From: Cedecea neteri
Lineage (GTDB): Bacteria > Pseudomonadota > Gammaproteobacteria > Enterobacterales > Enterobacteriaceae
Direction: 5' to 3'
NCBI RefSeq assembly: GCF_000758325.1
Contig: NZ_CP009459.1
Location: forward strand, 1,550,001-1,614,000
Length of the DNA stretch: 64,000 nt
Shown: positions 18,255-28,132 of the stretch, piece by piece
How the letters are laid out: the number at the start of each line of letters is the position of its first letter
Numbering within the stretch: the stretch's first letter is position 1
The notes under the pieces: model-generated
Seen by the model: only the letters and a program-made list of their open reading frames with translations
What the model was told of the DNA's origin: nothing
The model's database searches: none
Made by a program: the position numbers and the translations under genes

Positions 18255-18956
18255 CTAGACAGGTAAGTCGATCAGCAGGCCACGCAGCGGCGTATCGGCG
18301 ACGAGGGTGATATTCGCCTCATCACGAATAAACGCGCCATCGCCGCAGGTAAGTGCTTCCTTCTCTTCTGCTGGCGTTACCGCATGCACCGTGCCGTGAA
18401 TCGACTGCAGATAGGCTCGTGGGCCATGAAGCTGGAAGCTTAGCTGCTCGCCCTTTTGCATCTCAATATGGTGGATCCACACCTGCTGGCGGAGCTGCAG
18501 GCTGTGATTGCTGCCGTCCGGCGAGGCAATCAGCTGATGTGATGCTCCCGCGAACGGGATCTTTTGTACCAGCGGATTTTCACGGTCCGGGCAGGCATCC
18601 AGCCACAGCTGCATGCGCGTCAGCGATTTCTCTTTGCTGAGGTTGTGCTCGCTATAGCTGATCCCCGGCTGGGTGGAAAGCAGCAGGACTTCGCCGGCGC
18701 TGGCCTGGATATGGTTGCCTTCGCTGTCGCGGTATTCCGCTTCCCCTTCCAGAATCAGGTTGAGGATGTCTACTTTCGGGTAACCGCGTGGTTGAAACGA
18801 GGCTCCAGGGGCCAGAACTTCCTGGTTGAGCACGCGCAGAGAGGCGTAGCCCAGCAGTTTCGGGTCGAAGTAGTGTCCAAAAGAAAAGGTGTAGCGAGCC
18901 TGCAGCCATCCGTAGTCAGCTTTACCACACTGTTTGGCTGTTCTTGTCGTAATCAT
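18255..18956 (-). CDS. yhaK: Pirin-like cupin YhaK
   Basis: A 233-residue bicupin, very similar to E. coli YhaK over its whole length (MITTRTAKQCGKADYGWLQA at the start, HYFDPKLLGYASLRVLNQEV near 27-46). Pirin family proteins bind a metal through cupin histidines; YhaK has been described as a cytoplasmic redox marker without a known reaction. It is divergent from the LysR gene yhaJ, with 105 bp between, as in E. coli. Its control by YhaJ is plausible from this arrangement. Confidence 0.95.
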   Translation of the reverse strand: MITTRTAKQCGKADYGWLQARYTFSFGHYFDPKLLGYASLRVLNQEVLAPGASFQPRGYPKVDILNLILEGEAEYRDSEGNHIQASAGEVLLLSTQPGISYSEHNLSKEKSLTRMQLWLDACPDRENPLVQKIPFAGASHQLIASPDGSNHSLQLRQQVWIHHIEMQKGEQLSFQLHGPRAYLQSIHGTVHAVTPAEEKEALTCGDGAFIRDEANITLVADTPLRGLLIDLPV

Positions 18957-19061
18957 AATTCTTGACCTCTCTTTACACTAAACCCATGTTAAGGGTCTGG
19001 ACGCTGCATTGTTAGCCAGTTAATCTGCTCGGTATGTTCAAATTTCCTGAATGAGAACGAA

Positions 19062-19952
19062 ATGGCGAAAGAAAGGGCGTTGACGCTGGAAGCGTTAAGG
19101 GTCATGGATGCGATCGACAGGCGCGGAAGCTTTGCCGCTGCGGCCGACGAGCTGGGACGTGTACCGTCCGCGCTCAGCTACACCATGCAAAAACTGGAAG
19201 AAGAGTTGGATGTGGTGCTGTTTGACCGATCGGGCCACCGCACCAAATTTACCAACGTGGGACGTATGCTGCTGGAGCGAGGGCGCGTGCTGCTCGAGGC
19301 GGCGGATAAGTTGACCACCGACGCGGAAGCGCTGGCGCGGGGCTGGGAGGCAAACCTGACTATCGTCACCGAAGCGCTGGTGCCGACGGAAAAACTGTTC
19401 CCGCTGGTGGATAAGCTGGCCGATAAAGCCGACACCCAATTATCTATTTTCACCGAAGTGCTGGCCGGGGCCTGGGAGCGCCTGGAGCAGGGCAGAGCGG
19501 ATATTGTTATCGCGCCGGATATGCACTTCCGCAGTTCCTCGGAGATTAACTCCCGCAAGCTGTACAAAGTGATGAGCGTTTATGTTGCCGCGCCGGATCA
19601 CCCGATTCATCAGGAGCCGGAGCCGCTTTCTGAGGTGACCCGCGTGAAGTATCGTGGCGTGGCAGTGGCGGACACCGCCCGTGAAAGGCCGGTGCTAACG
19701 GTGCGTCTGTTGGACAAACAGCCGCGCCTGACGGTGAGCTCTATCGAAGAGAAGCGGCTGGCGCTGCTGGCCGGGCTTGGCGTGGCGACGATGCCATATC
19801 CACTGGTGGAGCAGGACATTGCCGAAGGCCGCCTGCGGGTGGTTAGCCCGGAATATACCAACGAGATTGATATCATTATGGCATGGCGGCGCGACAGCAT
19901 GGGCGAAGCCAAAGCCTGGTGCCTGCGCGAGCTGCCTAAACTGCTGAAATAA
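19062..19952 (+). CDS. yhaJ: LysR-type regulator YhaJ
   Basis: A 296-residue LysR regulator. The N-terminal winged helix is LTLEALRVMDAIDRRGSFAAAADELGRVPSALSYTMQKLEEEL (about residues 8-50), and the effector-binding domain follows. It closely matches E. coli YhaJ, which responds to aromatic compounds such as dinitrotoluene breakdown products. It is divergent from yhaK. A strong terminator follows at once. In E. coli its downstream neighbours are yhaI and yhaH; here the next gene is mscM. Confidence 0.95.
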   Translation: MAKERALTLEALRVMDAIDRRGSFAAAADELGRVPSALSYTMQKLEEELDVVLFDRSGHRTKFTNVGRMLLERGRVLLEAADKLTTDAEALARGWEANLTIVTEALVPTEKLFPLVDKLADKADTQLSIFTEVLAGAWERLEQGRADIVIAPDMHFRSSSEINSRKLYKVMSVYVAAPDHPIHQEPEPLSEVTRVKYRGVAVADTARERPVLTVRLLDKQPRLTVSSIEEKRLALLAGLGVATMPYPLVEQDIAEGRLRVVSPEYTNEIDIIMAWRRDSMGEAKAWCLRELPKLLK

Positions 19953-19985
19953 AAAAACGCGTTGGTTTTTTGCCAACGCGTTTTT
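19953..19985 (+). terminator. Rho-independent terminator of yhaJ
   Basis: Thirteen-base arms AAAAACGCGTTGG and CCAACGCGTTTTT around TTTTTTG, with A and T tails on both sides. It starts directly at the yhaJ stop and probably serves mscM from the other side too. Confidence 0.9.
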
Positions 19986-19999
19986 GCCCTTCCTCGAAA

Positions 20000-22900
20000 T
20001 TACAGGCTGCCAGGCGTTCTGGCGGCTCTGCCTGCGGATTTAATCGTCTTACTGCTACGCTGCCCGCCGAGGCTCTCCAGACGCATCTGGAACGGTGGGA
20101 ACGGCATCTCGATGTTGTGCTCGCGGAAGCCCTGCAGAATCAGCTGGTGGATTTCGTGGCGCAGCGGCATTCGGTGGCCCATTTCTGCCGCGTGAATACG
20201 CAGTTCGAAAACCTGGATACCTTGCTGGAGATCAACCAGGAAGGCTTCCGGCGCTGGTGTATCGAGCACCAGCGTGCAGCGGTGTGCGGCTTCCAGCAGG
20301 ACCTGGGTGACCTCTTCCGTATTTGCTTCTGACGGAGCAGGAATAGTGAGCACCACGCGCGTGACCGAGTCCGAAAGCGACCAGTTGATGAACTGTTCGG
20401 TAATAAAGGCCTGATTCGGCACGATGATTTCTTTGCGGTCCCAGTCGCTGATGGTTGTCGCGCGGGTGTTGATTCGCGTGATGGTGCCCGTCAGATCGCG
20501 GATGGTGACCGTGTCGCCGATGCGTATCGGCTTCTCGAACAGAATAATCAGGCCGGAGACGAAGTTGGCAAAGATTTGCTGTAAACCGAAGCCTAAGCCC
20601 ACGCTGAGTGCCGCTACCAGCCACTGCAGCTTGGACCACTCAATCCCCACCATCGAGAAGCCAACCAGCCCGCCAATCAGCAGCAGCAGGTACTTCGTGA
20701 TGGTTGTGATCGCATAGCCGGTGCCGGGGGTTAAGTTCAGGTGCTGAAGAATTGCCAGCTCCAGCAGCGCGGGTAGGTTACGCACCAGCTGGGTGGTAAT
20801 AATCAGCACCAGAATGGCAATCAGTACAGCGCCAAGCGTAATCGGCTCGATGCTTTCCACACCCTGAACCGTGGAGGTGACATCCCACAGCGTGATGTTA
20901 CCGAGGAAGCCAAACGCCGAGTGGATTTCCGACCACAGAACGATCACCGACAGCAGGGCGATCAGCGTCAGAATCGAGCGAACCAGACGCAGGGACTGGG
21001 CGCTGATGGTATCCAGATCGACTTCCGGTTCGTCTACTGTTTCGGCCGATCCTTCCGTGCTGTTGGCGTGCGCAGTTTCTTCTTCGCCACGCGCTCGCTG
21101 GGCAAGGATTTCAGCCCGACGGTGTTTGGCACGGTCAAAGGCCAGACGGCGGCGCTGAATCAGCATCCAGCGGCGAATAATGTGATAAATCACCAGCAGC
21201 AGGAACCAGATAGCCACGGAGGTTTCCAGACGTGCCAGTAGCGCCTGAGCCGTCGCCAGGTAGCCGACGACAGCCGCCAGAATGGCCATCAGCGGTGCGC
21301 AAAGCAGCAGGTTCCAAAGAATGGTGTTGACGATGTTGTCGCCATCACCTTGCTTGTCGAGATAGAGCGGCAGTCCGGCGCGTTTCAGGCTAAGCGTGAC
21401 GATAGCCAGCGCGCCGCAAATCATGATGAAGCAAAGCCTGCCCAGTGAGGCAGAAAACTCTCTGTCGTTGAGGTTATCGAACATAATCAGCGCCATGATC
21501 AGCGGCACAATCAGGCCGATGCTCATGATGTAGTAGCGCATGGCCCGGCCCACGCGCTCGCGCGGCCAGCCGAAATGCACCACAAACAGCCCGGTAGGGC
21601 GCGCGAAGGTCGCACAAATCATCACCCCCCAAAGCAGAGGAACCGTGGCGGTAACACCGTCGCCAATCGCCACTGCGATAGGGTAAGGCCATGCCTCCTG
21701 CAAACCATAGCCGAGCGTCGCCCACAGCACGGGAAGCGGAGAGGCGACCAGAATCGACCAGAACACGGTGCGCAGCGTCAGGCGGAAGTGATCCTGGGTC
21801 ACTTTGCCGACTTTGGCGCTGGAGCGTTCCAAAAAGGCGGTGAAGTGGCGGCGCGAGCTAATGCTAAATCCGACCAGAATCAGCGCGCCAAAGAGCGGCA
21901 GCAGCGTTTCTTTGCTGGTCACCATCATGATCGCGGCCTTCCCCAACTGGCTGAAGGTATCCAGCGACACCAGACGCCGCAGATCCTGAACGATTTCCAG
22001 TGGCCAACTGATGCCGATTGGGCTGACGTCTGACGTCCAGAACAGATAGCGGTGGGTCGCCTCGTTCACCTCTTTCAGGGCATCTTCCAGCTGGCTGTTG
22101 GCCACTTTCAGTTTGGTGAGTTCAAGGATCAGGGTATCGCCGCCCTGCAGCAGCGAATTCAGCAACTCACGCTGGGTGCGAAGCTGGGCCTGCAGGATCT
22201 TATTTTGTTCCGACGTTAACGGGCTGCCATCGGCCTGGCGCACCTGCCGCAGTTGAGCATGTTTATTGAGCAAATCTTCATAGTGCAGGCGCTCTACGCG
22301 CAGCTGAGCCAGCTCGGTATCCAGCTGCTGCGGTTTGGGCATGTCAGGCAACCGGGCGACCTGGGCACGAAGCGCTTCACCCAGCACGTTGGAAACGCCG
22401 AGCCACTGAGACTGTTCGCGTAGCGTATTCAGCGCCTGGCGGACCTCCAGCGTCTGGTTATTGGCCTGACGCTGCTGAGAGGCAACCAGATCCATACGCT
22501 GAGCTTGCTGGTTGAGTGCCTGGGAAAGCTCGCGGTTATTTTTGAACTGCTCGACGATTTCCGGCGGCAGATTAGCGCTGGTTTCTGCCAGCAATTCGGT
22601 GCTTTCCAGCGCCTGTTCCGCTTCACGCTGACGCTGGCTATTGAGCTGATTTCTCAACGCCTGGAGGTAGGCATCCAACTGGGTGCTTTGCTTTTGCGCC
22701 AATTCGGCGCGCATGCGCGAAAGCTCCTGGCGGTTGTTAGCGGAAAGCTGCGCCAGTTCGAGTTCATCAACCTGCGCTTTCAGGCGTGCGGATTCGGCCT
22801 GCAGCAGGAAGTGCTGGGCCTGGGCAAGCGGAGTACTGCCGCTTTGCTGGGCACCGGCGCGGCGCTCGATATCGTTCAGCTGGCGGCGTGCATCCGTTTG

Positions 22901-23338
22901 CTGCTGAGGGAGCTGGCTTAACGAATCGCTGATGTCCCGGGTTCTTTCCTGTTCCTGCTGAGCAAGGCGGCTTTTGTCCAGAAGCTGGCTGCTGACCTGC
23001 AGGATCTCCTGGTTCAGCGCGTCGCTGCTCATGCCCGGAGAAACTTCCTCGGGTTCATCGCGCAGGTTGGTCAGTTGTTTACGCAGGGTTTGCGACAGCT
23101 TAGGGAAATTATCAATGACTTGTTGGTATTGCTCGGCGCGCTCGAGTGAGGCTTTACGCTCGTCCAGCGCATTTAGTGCCGACTGGAGTGCTTCGACAAT
23201 TTCCGCCTGATTCGGCGTGTTTTTGGCGGCCTTAGCCTGCTCCAGTTCCTGCGAGATTTGTTTTGCATCGGGGGCTGTCGCTGCGTATGCCCCCAGGCTG
23301 AGGCACCAGGCCATCAGGAAAGTGATAATCAGGCGCAC
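20000..23338 (-). CDS. mscM: Miniconductance mechanosensitive channel MscM (YjeP)
   Basis: A 1112-residue inner-membrane channel that opens on osmotic down-shock and lets ions and solutes out. It has a signal peptide (MRLIITFLMAWCLSLGAYAA), a large periplasmic coiled-coil part rich in Q, A and E (about residues 25-480), many membrane spans in the middle, and the MscS core near the C-terminus (LQWLVAALSVGLGFGLQQIFANFVSGLIILFEKPIRIGDTV-type sequence, about 900-960). Length fits E. coli YjeP (about 1107). It follows psd on the same strand, with a gap of 144 bp, as in the E. coli psd-mscM operon. Confidence 0.96.
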   Translation of the reverse strand: MRLIITFLMAWCLSLGAYAATAPDAKQISQELEQAKAAKNTPNQAEIVEALQSALNALDERKASLERAEQYQQVIDNFPKLSQTLRKQLTNLRDEPEEVSPGMSSDALNQEILQVSSQLLDKSRLAQQEQERTRDISDSLSQLPQQQTDARRQLNDIERRAGAQQSGSTPLAQAQHFLLQAESARLKAQVDELELAQLSANNRQELSRMRAELAQKQSTQLDAYLQALRNQLNSQRQREAEQALESTELLAETSANLPPEIVEQFKNNRELSQALNQQAQRMDLVASQQRQANNQTLEVRQALNTLREQSQWLGVSNVLGEALRAQVARLPDMPKPQQLDTELAQLRVERLHYEDLLNKHAQLRQVRQADGSPLTSEQNKILQAQLRTQRELLNSLLQGGDTLILELTKLKVANSQLEDALKEVNEATHRYLFWTSDVSPIGISWPLEIVQDLRRLVSLDTFSQLGKAAIMMVTSKETLLPLFGALILVGFSISSRRHFTAFLERSSAKVGKVTQDHFRLTLRTVFWSILVASPLPVLWATLGYGLQEAWPYPIAVAIGDGVTATVPLLWGVMICATFARPTGLFVVHFGWPRERVGRAMRYYIMSIGLIVPLIMALIMFDNLNDREFSASLGRLCFIMICGALAIVTLSLKRAGLPLYLDKQGDGDNIVNTILWNLLLCAPLMAILAAVVGYLATAQALLARLETSVAIWFLLLVIYHIIRRWMLIQRRRLAFDRAKHRRAEILAQRARGEEETAHANSTEGSAETVDEPEVDLDTISAQSLRLVRSILTLIALLSVIVLWSEIHSAFGFLGNITLWDVTSTVQGVESIEPITLGAVLIAILVLIITTQLVRNLPALLELAILQHLNLTPGTGYAITTITKYLLLLIGGLVGFSMVGIEWSKLQWLVAALSVGLGFGLQQIFANFVSGLIILFEKPIRIGDTVTIRDLTGTITRINTRATTISDWDRKEIIVPNQAFITEQFINWSLSDSVTRVVLTIPAPSEANTEEVTQVLLEAAHRCTLVLDTPAPEAFLVDLQQGIQVFELRIHAAEMGHRMPLRHEIHQLILQGFREHNIEMPFPPFQMRLESLGGQRSSKTIKSAGRAARTPGSL

Positions 23339-23482
23339 GTCAGTTACCTATAACGTTGCTGGAAAAGAGGGAAAGCTATGTTCCCCTCTGGGTGTTTTAG
23401 CAGAAAATCATTGGGTTGATTTTCGTGGTTAAGTGCTGTGAGCTTTCAGGCTCCGGGGGGACCCGTCGCCTGATTTTAGACG

Positions 23483-24442
23483 TTATTCTGCGGTTTTTGG
23501 CGCTTCGGGTTCGTCTGCTTTGGTGTCCAGCACCTCGGCAGGGATTTCGCTCACCGGAACTTCAGGCTCAATGACGGGTTCGCTTGAGACAGCCAGCACT
23601 TCGCCAATTTTCGTGACTGACATGCTTTTCAACTGCTCCGCCAGGTTTACTTTGCCCGGCGCAAACAGGTTAATCACCGTCGAGCCCAGCTTGAAGCGGC
23701 CCATTTCCTGGCCCTTCAGCAGCGCAACGGCACCTTCGCTCTCGCCTGCAGGCCATGTCCAGCGTTTAATCACGCCTTCACGCGGCGGGGTGATGGTACC
23801 GGCCCAGACGGTTTCGATGCTGCCAACAATGGTAGCACCAACCAGAATTTGCGCCATTGGGCCAAACTCGGTGTCGAACAGGCAGATCACGCGTTCATTA
23901 CGGGCAAACAGGTTCGGGACGTTTTGCGCCGTCAGGTGGTTGACGGAGAAAAGGTCACCCGGAACATAGATCATTTCACGCAGAATGCCGTTACACGGCA
24001 TGTGAACGCGGTGGTAGTCGCGAGGTGAAAGATAAGTTGTGACGAAGCTGCCGTTGCGGAACAGGTCGGCCATCAGGTAGTTACCTGCCAGCAGCGCTTC
24101 CAGGCTGTAGTTATGGCCTTTTGCCTGCAGGATTTTATCTTCTTCGATGTTGCCCAACTGGCTGATTACGCCATCGGCCGGCATCACCAGCACGTTAGGA
24201 TCGGTATTTACCGGGCGCACGTCATCGCGCAGCGGACGCACAAAAAAGTCATTGAAGGTGCGGTAAGCGGCGGTGTCCGGCTTCTGCGCCTCATTCATGT
24301 CGACTTTGTAGTATTTGACGAACAAATCGATGACCAGTTTGGTCAGCCAGCCAGCACGTTTGCTTGCGCCCCAGCCCGCCAGGCGAGTCAGCCAGAGTTT
24401 TGGCAGAATGTACTGCAGCGAAAGTTTAATGTTGTCTAACAA
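23483..24442 (-). CDS. psd: Phosphatidylserine decarboxylase proenzyme
   Basis: A 319-residue inner-membrane-bound enzyme that turns phosphatidylserine into phosphatidylethanolamine. The self-cleavage motif LGST in [13 protein letters not shown] (near residue 251-254) creates the pyruvoyl group on the serine. [14 protein letters not shown] near residue 140 is also highly conserved. The C-terminal tail ([14 protein letters not shown]...) is acidic and variable. A 77 bp gap separates it from rsgA. It forms an operon with mscM. Confidence 0.98.
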   Translation of the reverse strand: MLDNIKLSLQYILPKLWLTRLAGWGASKRAGWLTKLVIDLFVKYYKVDMNEAQKPDTAAYRTFNDFFVRPLRDDVRPVNTDPNVLVMPADGVISQLGNIEEDKILQAKGHNYSLEALLAGNYLMADLFRNGSFVTTYLSPRDYHRVHMPCNGILREMIYVPGDLFSVNHLTAQNVPNLFARNERVICLFDTEFGPMAQILVGATIVGSIETVWAGTITPPREGVIKRWTWPAGESEGAVALLKGQEMGRFKLGSTVINLFAPGKVNLAEQLKSMSVTKIGEVLAVSSEPVIEPEVPVSEIPAEVLDTKADEPEAPKTAE

Positions 24443-24519
24443 AATAGCCTCCTGGCTAAATGCCCTCTATGTGGGCCGATACAGAAAAGGGGCGATTCTA
24501 GCGACGCCCAGCTTAATTG

Positions 24520-25575
24520 TCAGTTGTCCGTATCAGAAAAGCTTTTACGCGTTTTTACCTGCGCCATGCTTTCCAGAATACGGTGGTAGTTTTCGAAACG
24601 TGTTTCAGCGATCTGGCCTTGTTCCACGGCTTCTCGCAGTGCACAGCCTGGATCGTTGTCGTGGCGGCAGTCGCGGTATTTACAACGGCCTAAATAGTCA
24701 TGGAATTCGACAAACCCGTGGGTGATTTGTTCAGGCTCGAGGTGCCAGAGGCCAAACTCACGCACGCCGGGGGAGTCGATGACATCGCCACCGCCGGGGA
24801 AGTGATAAAGGCGGGAAGCCGTGGTGGTGTGCTGGCCAAGACCGGAGACGTCGGAAACGTCATTCACCAGAATTTGTTTATCGGTGAAGCCTAACAGGTG
24901 ATTTAGCAGGCTTGATTTGCCTACGCCGGACTGGCCTGCAAAGATGCTGATGCGGCCTACGAGTTCGGCTTCAAGCTCTTTAAGCCCTTCCGCTTTGTAG
25001 CTGGAAACCATCAGCACGCGATAGCCAATTTTGCGGTAGATATCCATCTGCTCGTTAACGAAGGCCCGGCCTTCATCGTCCAGCAGATCGGTTTTGTTGA
25101 GCACCAGCAGCGGCTCAACGTCGAGGGTTTCGCAGGCAACGAGATAGCGGTCGATGATATTCAGCGACAGCTCCGGCAAGATGGCAGAAACGATGATGAT
25201 CTGGTCGATGTTTGCCGCAATTGGTTTTACGCCGTCGTAAAAGTCCGGGCGGGTCAGAACGGAGGTGCGCTCATGCACGGCCTCCACAATTCCTTTTTTC
25301 GAGACGCCTTCGGCGGCCTCTTTCGCTAAGCGCCAGACAACCTTGTCGCCGGTAACCAGCGAACGAATGGTACGACGAATGTTGCAGCGGTGTACCGTGC
25401 CTTCGTGCGACTCGACGTCCGCATGCTGGCCAAAGCGGCTGATAACCGTGCCTTCGCGCGGTTCACCAAACTGGGCATCGTCATAGTCGGCTTTCTCCAC
25501 GGTTTTTGTCAGACGACGCTGGTGGTTCGCGTTGACGCGGCGCTGCTGCCCTTTGGAGAGTTTATTTTTGCTCAA
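24520..25575 (-). CDS. rsgA: Small-subunit ribosome assembly GTPase RsgA
   Basis: A 351-residue GTPase that checks late 30S ribosomal subunit assembly. I place the start at a TTG (25573-25575) because the protein then begins [14 protein letters not shown], as in E. coli RsgA, and AGGAGCC stands before it. It has an OB fold (about 35-100), a circularly permuted G domain (NKTD, then [13 protein letters not shown] near 210-222, then DSPGVREFG), and a zinc finger ([14 protein letters not shown]). It is divergent from orn. Confidence 0.97.
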   Translation of the reverse strand: MSKNKLSKGQQRRVNANHQRRLTKTVEKADYDDAQFGEPREGTVISRFGQHADVESHEGTVHRCNIRRTIRSLVTGDKVVWRLAKEAAEGVSKKGIVEAVHERTSVLTRPDFYDGVKPIAANIDQIIIVSAILPELSLNIIDRYLVACETLDVEPLLVLNKTDLLDDEGRAFVNEQMDIYRKIGYRVLMVSSYKAEGLKELEAELVGRISIFAGQSGVGKSSLLNHLLGFTDKQILVNDVSDVSGLGQHTTTASRLYHFPGGGDVIDSPGVREFGLWHLEPEQITHGFVEFHDYLGRCKYRDCRHDNDPGCALREAVEQGQIAETRFENYHRILESMAQVKTRKSFSDTDN

Positions 25576-25688
25576 GCGTACTGGCTCCTGGTCGCCCCTG
25601 GTGGGCAAAACCTCTATGATACACACTATTTTATACGAATTAACCCATCGTCAAGGGTGGGCGACGCACAAGAAGGGTGGAAAATAGC

Positions 25689-26234
25689 ATGAGTGGAAAC
25701 GAAAACAATCTGATTTGGATTGATTTAGAAATGACCGGTCTGGATCCCGAGCGGGATCGCATTATTGAGATTGCTACCCTGGTGACCGATGCCAACCTGA
25801 ACATTCTGGCAGAAGGGCCAACCATCGCGGTGCATCAGTCGGATGCACAGCTGGGGCTAATGGATGACTGGAACGTTCGCACCCATACTGCAAGCGGGCT
25901 GGTTGAGCGCGTGAAAGCAAGTTCGCTTGACGACCGTGCGGCGGAGCTGGCAACGCTGGAGTTCCTGAAGCAGTGGGTGCCGGCGAATACTTCTCCGATT
26001 TGCGGGAACAGCATCGGGCAGGATCGCCGCTTCCTGTTTAAGTATATGCCCGAGCTGGAGGCCTACTTCCATTATCGTTACCTCGACGTGAGCACGTTGA
26101 AAGAGCTGGCGCGCCGCTGGAAGCCGGAAATTCTGCCTGGCTTCAAAAAGCAGGGGACTCACCAGGCAATGGACGATATTCGCGAGTCCGTGGCGGAGCT
26201 CGCCTACTATCGCGAGAATTTTATTAAGCTTTAA
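25689..26234 (+). CDS. orn: Oligoribonuclease
   Basis: A 181-residue 3'-5' exonuclease that degrades 2-5 nt RNA fragments and pGpG to mononucleotides; essential in E. coli. DEDD-family residues are visible: Asp12 and Glu14 in [13 protein letters not shown], plus Asp112 in [11 protein letters not shown] and the [13 protein letters not shown] block with the last histidine and aspartate. I chose the ATG at 25689 ([10 protein letters not shown]) to match the 181-residue family length. It is divergent from rsgA. Confidence 0.98.
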   Translation: MSGNENNLIWIDLEMTGLDPERDRIIEIATLVTDANLNILAEGPTIAVHQSDAQLGLMDDWNVRTHTASGLVERVKASSLDDRAAELATLEFLKQWVPANTSPICGNSIGQDRRFLFKYMPELEAYFHYRYLDVSTLKELARRWKPEILPGFKKQGTHQAMDDIRESVAELAYYRENFIKL

Positions 26235-26240
26235 AAACAG

Positions 26241-26264
26241 TCCCCTTACCGAAAGGTGAGGGGA
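26241..26264 (+). terminator. Hairpin after orn
   Basis: TCCCCTTACC and GGTGAGGGGA form a 10-bp stem (one T-G pair) closed by a GAAA tetraloop, 7 bp after the orn stop. No T run follows, so termination may be weak or factor-dependent. Confidence 0.5.
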
Positions 26265-26350
26265 AAACAACCAATGGCGACGATAAAATAATCATCATGG
26301 CGATTTAACCAGCAGTCAGACGAAAATCGTGAAAAAAAACGTTTGAGGGC

Positions 26351-26378
26351 TTGCGACAAAAACGAATTCTCGTATAAT
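26351..26378 (+). promoter_or_regulatory. Promoter of the three tRNA-Gly genes
   Basis: TTGCGA (26351-26356) and a perfect TATAAT (26373-26378) are 16 bp apart. The following GCGCCTCCCG is the GC-rich discriminator of promoters under stringent control. The first tRNA begins 42 bp downstream. Confidence 0.85.
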
Positions 26379-26419
26379 GCGCCTCCCGTACCGATGCAGA
26401 ATTTGCAGCGTTACACAGA

Positions 26420-26495
<76 letters not shown>

Positions 26496-26532
26496 AAATT
26501 TGATTTGGCGTTTACAGCCATGCACCACCCAA

Positions 26533-26608
<76 letters not shown>

Positions 26609-26644
26609 AAATTTGATTGGCTTTTACAGCCACGCACCACCCAA

Positions 26645-26720
<76 letters not shown>

Positions 26721-26742
26721 AATTTTCCTTTCAAGCATAAAT

Positions 26743-26992
26743 TATCCACAGCGCCCAACAAGCGTCGCGGGTGGTATTTTGCTGTCTTGCAATACAACTA
26801 TGAACAGACTTATCCACAGCCTTCTGCCTTTCCATGCGTCTTCTACAAATGTAATATTTATTACACCAATATTTTAATTTATTGATAATAAAGAAGTTAA
26901 TTTAGTGTCGAAATATTAATGTAATGCTTGCAGAAATTTTGACACTTGAATGACAACGTGTTTTTGAATGTTATGCACACGCTGTGGACATA
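26743..26992. other. datA: datA-like DnaA-titration locus (three DnaA boxes and an IHF site)
   Basis: Perfect DnaA boxes TTATCCACA lie at 26743-26751 and 26810-26818, and TTATGCACA (TTATNCACA type) at 26971-26979. Between the second and third, the minus strand reads TATCAATAAATTA (26875-26887), which fits the IHF consensus WATCAANNNNTTR exactly. E. coli datA lies in the same place, between the glyVXY tRNAs and queG; there it binds DnaA with IHF and promotes ATP-DnaA hydrolysis, so that replication starts once per cycle. AT-rich DNA separates the boxes. Position and composition together make the call strong, but function is inferred. Confidence 0.85.
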
Positions 26993-28132
26993 TCATGCGT
27001 CGCGCGGAAGCCCTTTCTCAATCACCCTCACCAGACGCTGTTTCTTCGGTAACTGAACCTCAACGGCCTGCTCGCTTCGTCTGGCTAATTGTTGCGCAAT
27101 CGCCCATTCAATGTGCTCATCCAGAAGTGGGTGCTCACCTTTTCTTTGTTCAAGCGCGGCCAGGTTTGACTCATCCCAGGGTGCATTGCCCAGTGCAACG
27201 GCGATATTACGCAGCCAGCGAAGGTGGCCGATACGGCGGATCGCTGAGCCTTCGGTTACGCGCAGGAAATGCTGCTCACTCCAGGCAAACAGTTCGGTCA
27301 ACGGTGGAGAATGGAGCGCCTTACGCGGGCTGAAGTCATCTTCTTCGCTAAGCTGCGAGTAGCGGTTCCACGGGCAGATAAGCTGGCAGTCATCGCAGCC
27401 GTAGATACGGTTGCCGATTAGCGGCCTGAATTCTTCCGGAATGGCGCCTTCAAGTTCTATGGTCAGATAGGAAATACAGCGCCTGGCGTCCACCGTATAG
27501 GGTTCGACGATGGCGCTGGTCGGGCAAATTGTCATGCAGGCTACGCAGCGGCCGCAGCCTTCTTCAACGGGGGCGTCAATCGGCAGCGGAATATCGACCA
27601 GCAGTTCGCCAAGGAAGAAAAACGAACCTGCCTCGCGATTCAGGATAAGTGAGTGCTTACCTGTCCAGCCCAGCCCCGCTTTTTCGGCCAGCGGGCGCTC
27701 AAGAAGCGGCGCGGAGTCGACAAAAGGTCTAAAATTCAGCGTGGAGCAGTGGGACTGAATCATTTCCCCCAGCTTTTTTAAGCGGTTACGCAAGACCTTA
27801 TGGTAATCACGGCCCAGCGCATAGCGGCTGACGTAGCCCAGCTGCGGGTTGTTCAGCGTTGAGGCGAAGGCGGCGTTGGTGGGAAGGTAATTCATGCGGA
27901 CGCTAATGACCCTGAGTGTACCGGGCACCAGTTCGTGTGGGCGCGCGCGCATCATGCCGTGCCGGGCCATCCAGTCCATTTCACCGTGATATTGCTTGTC
28001 GAGCCATTCCTGCAGCTGTGGCTCGCTGGCGGTGAGATCGGTATCGGTAATACCGACCTGCTGGAAGCCAAGATCTTTGCCCCATTGTTTAATGTTTTGC
28101 GCTAACTGATTGTAATCGAGGGGCTGTGACAT
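26993..28132 (-). CDS. queG: Epoxyqueuosine reductase QueG
   Basis: A 379-residue cobalamin-dependent iron-sulfur enzyme. It makes queuosine from epoxyqueuosine in the wobble base of tRNAs for Asn, Asp, His and Tyr. Two [4Fe-4S] motifs are visible: CGRCVACMTICP (about residues 189-200) and CDDCQLICPW, plus a HEAT-like C-terminus (GHLRWLRNIAVALGNAPWD). I chose the ATG at 28130-28132 ([12 protein letters not shown]) to match E. coli. Its start codon overlaps that of nnr on the other strand by two bases. Confidence 0.97.
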   Translation of the reverse strand: MSQPLDYNQLAQNIKQWGKDLGFQQVGITDTDLTASEPQLQEWLDKQYHGEMDWMARHGMMRARPHELVPGTLRVISVRMNYLPTNAAFASTLNNPQLGYVSRYALGRDYHKVLRNRLKKLGEMIQSHCSTLNFRPFVDSAPLLERPLAEKAGLGWTGKHSLILNREAGSFFFLGELLVDIPLPIDAPVEEGCGRCVACMTICPTSAIVEPYTVDARRCISYLTIELEGAIPEEFRPLIGNRIYGCDDCQLICPWNRYSQLSEEDDFSPRKALHSPPLTELFAWSEQHFLRVTEGSAIRRIGHLRWLRNIAVALGNAPWDESNLAALEQRKGEHPLLDEHIEWAIAQQLARRSEQAVEVQLPKKQRLVRVIEKGLPRDA

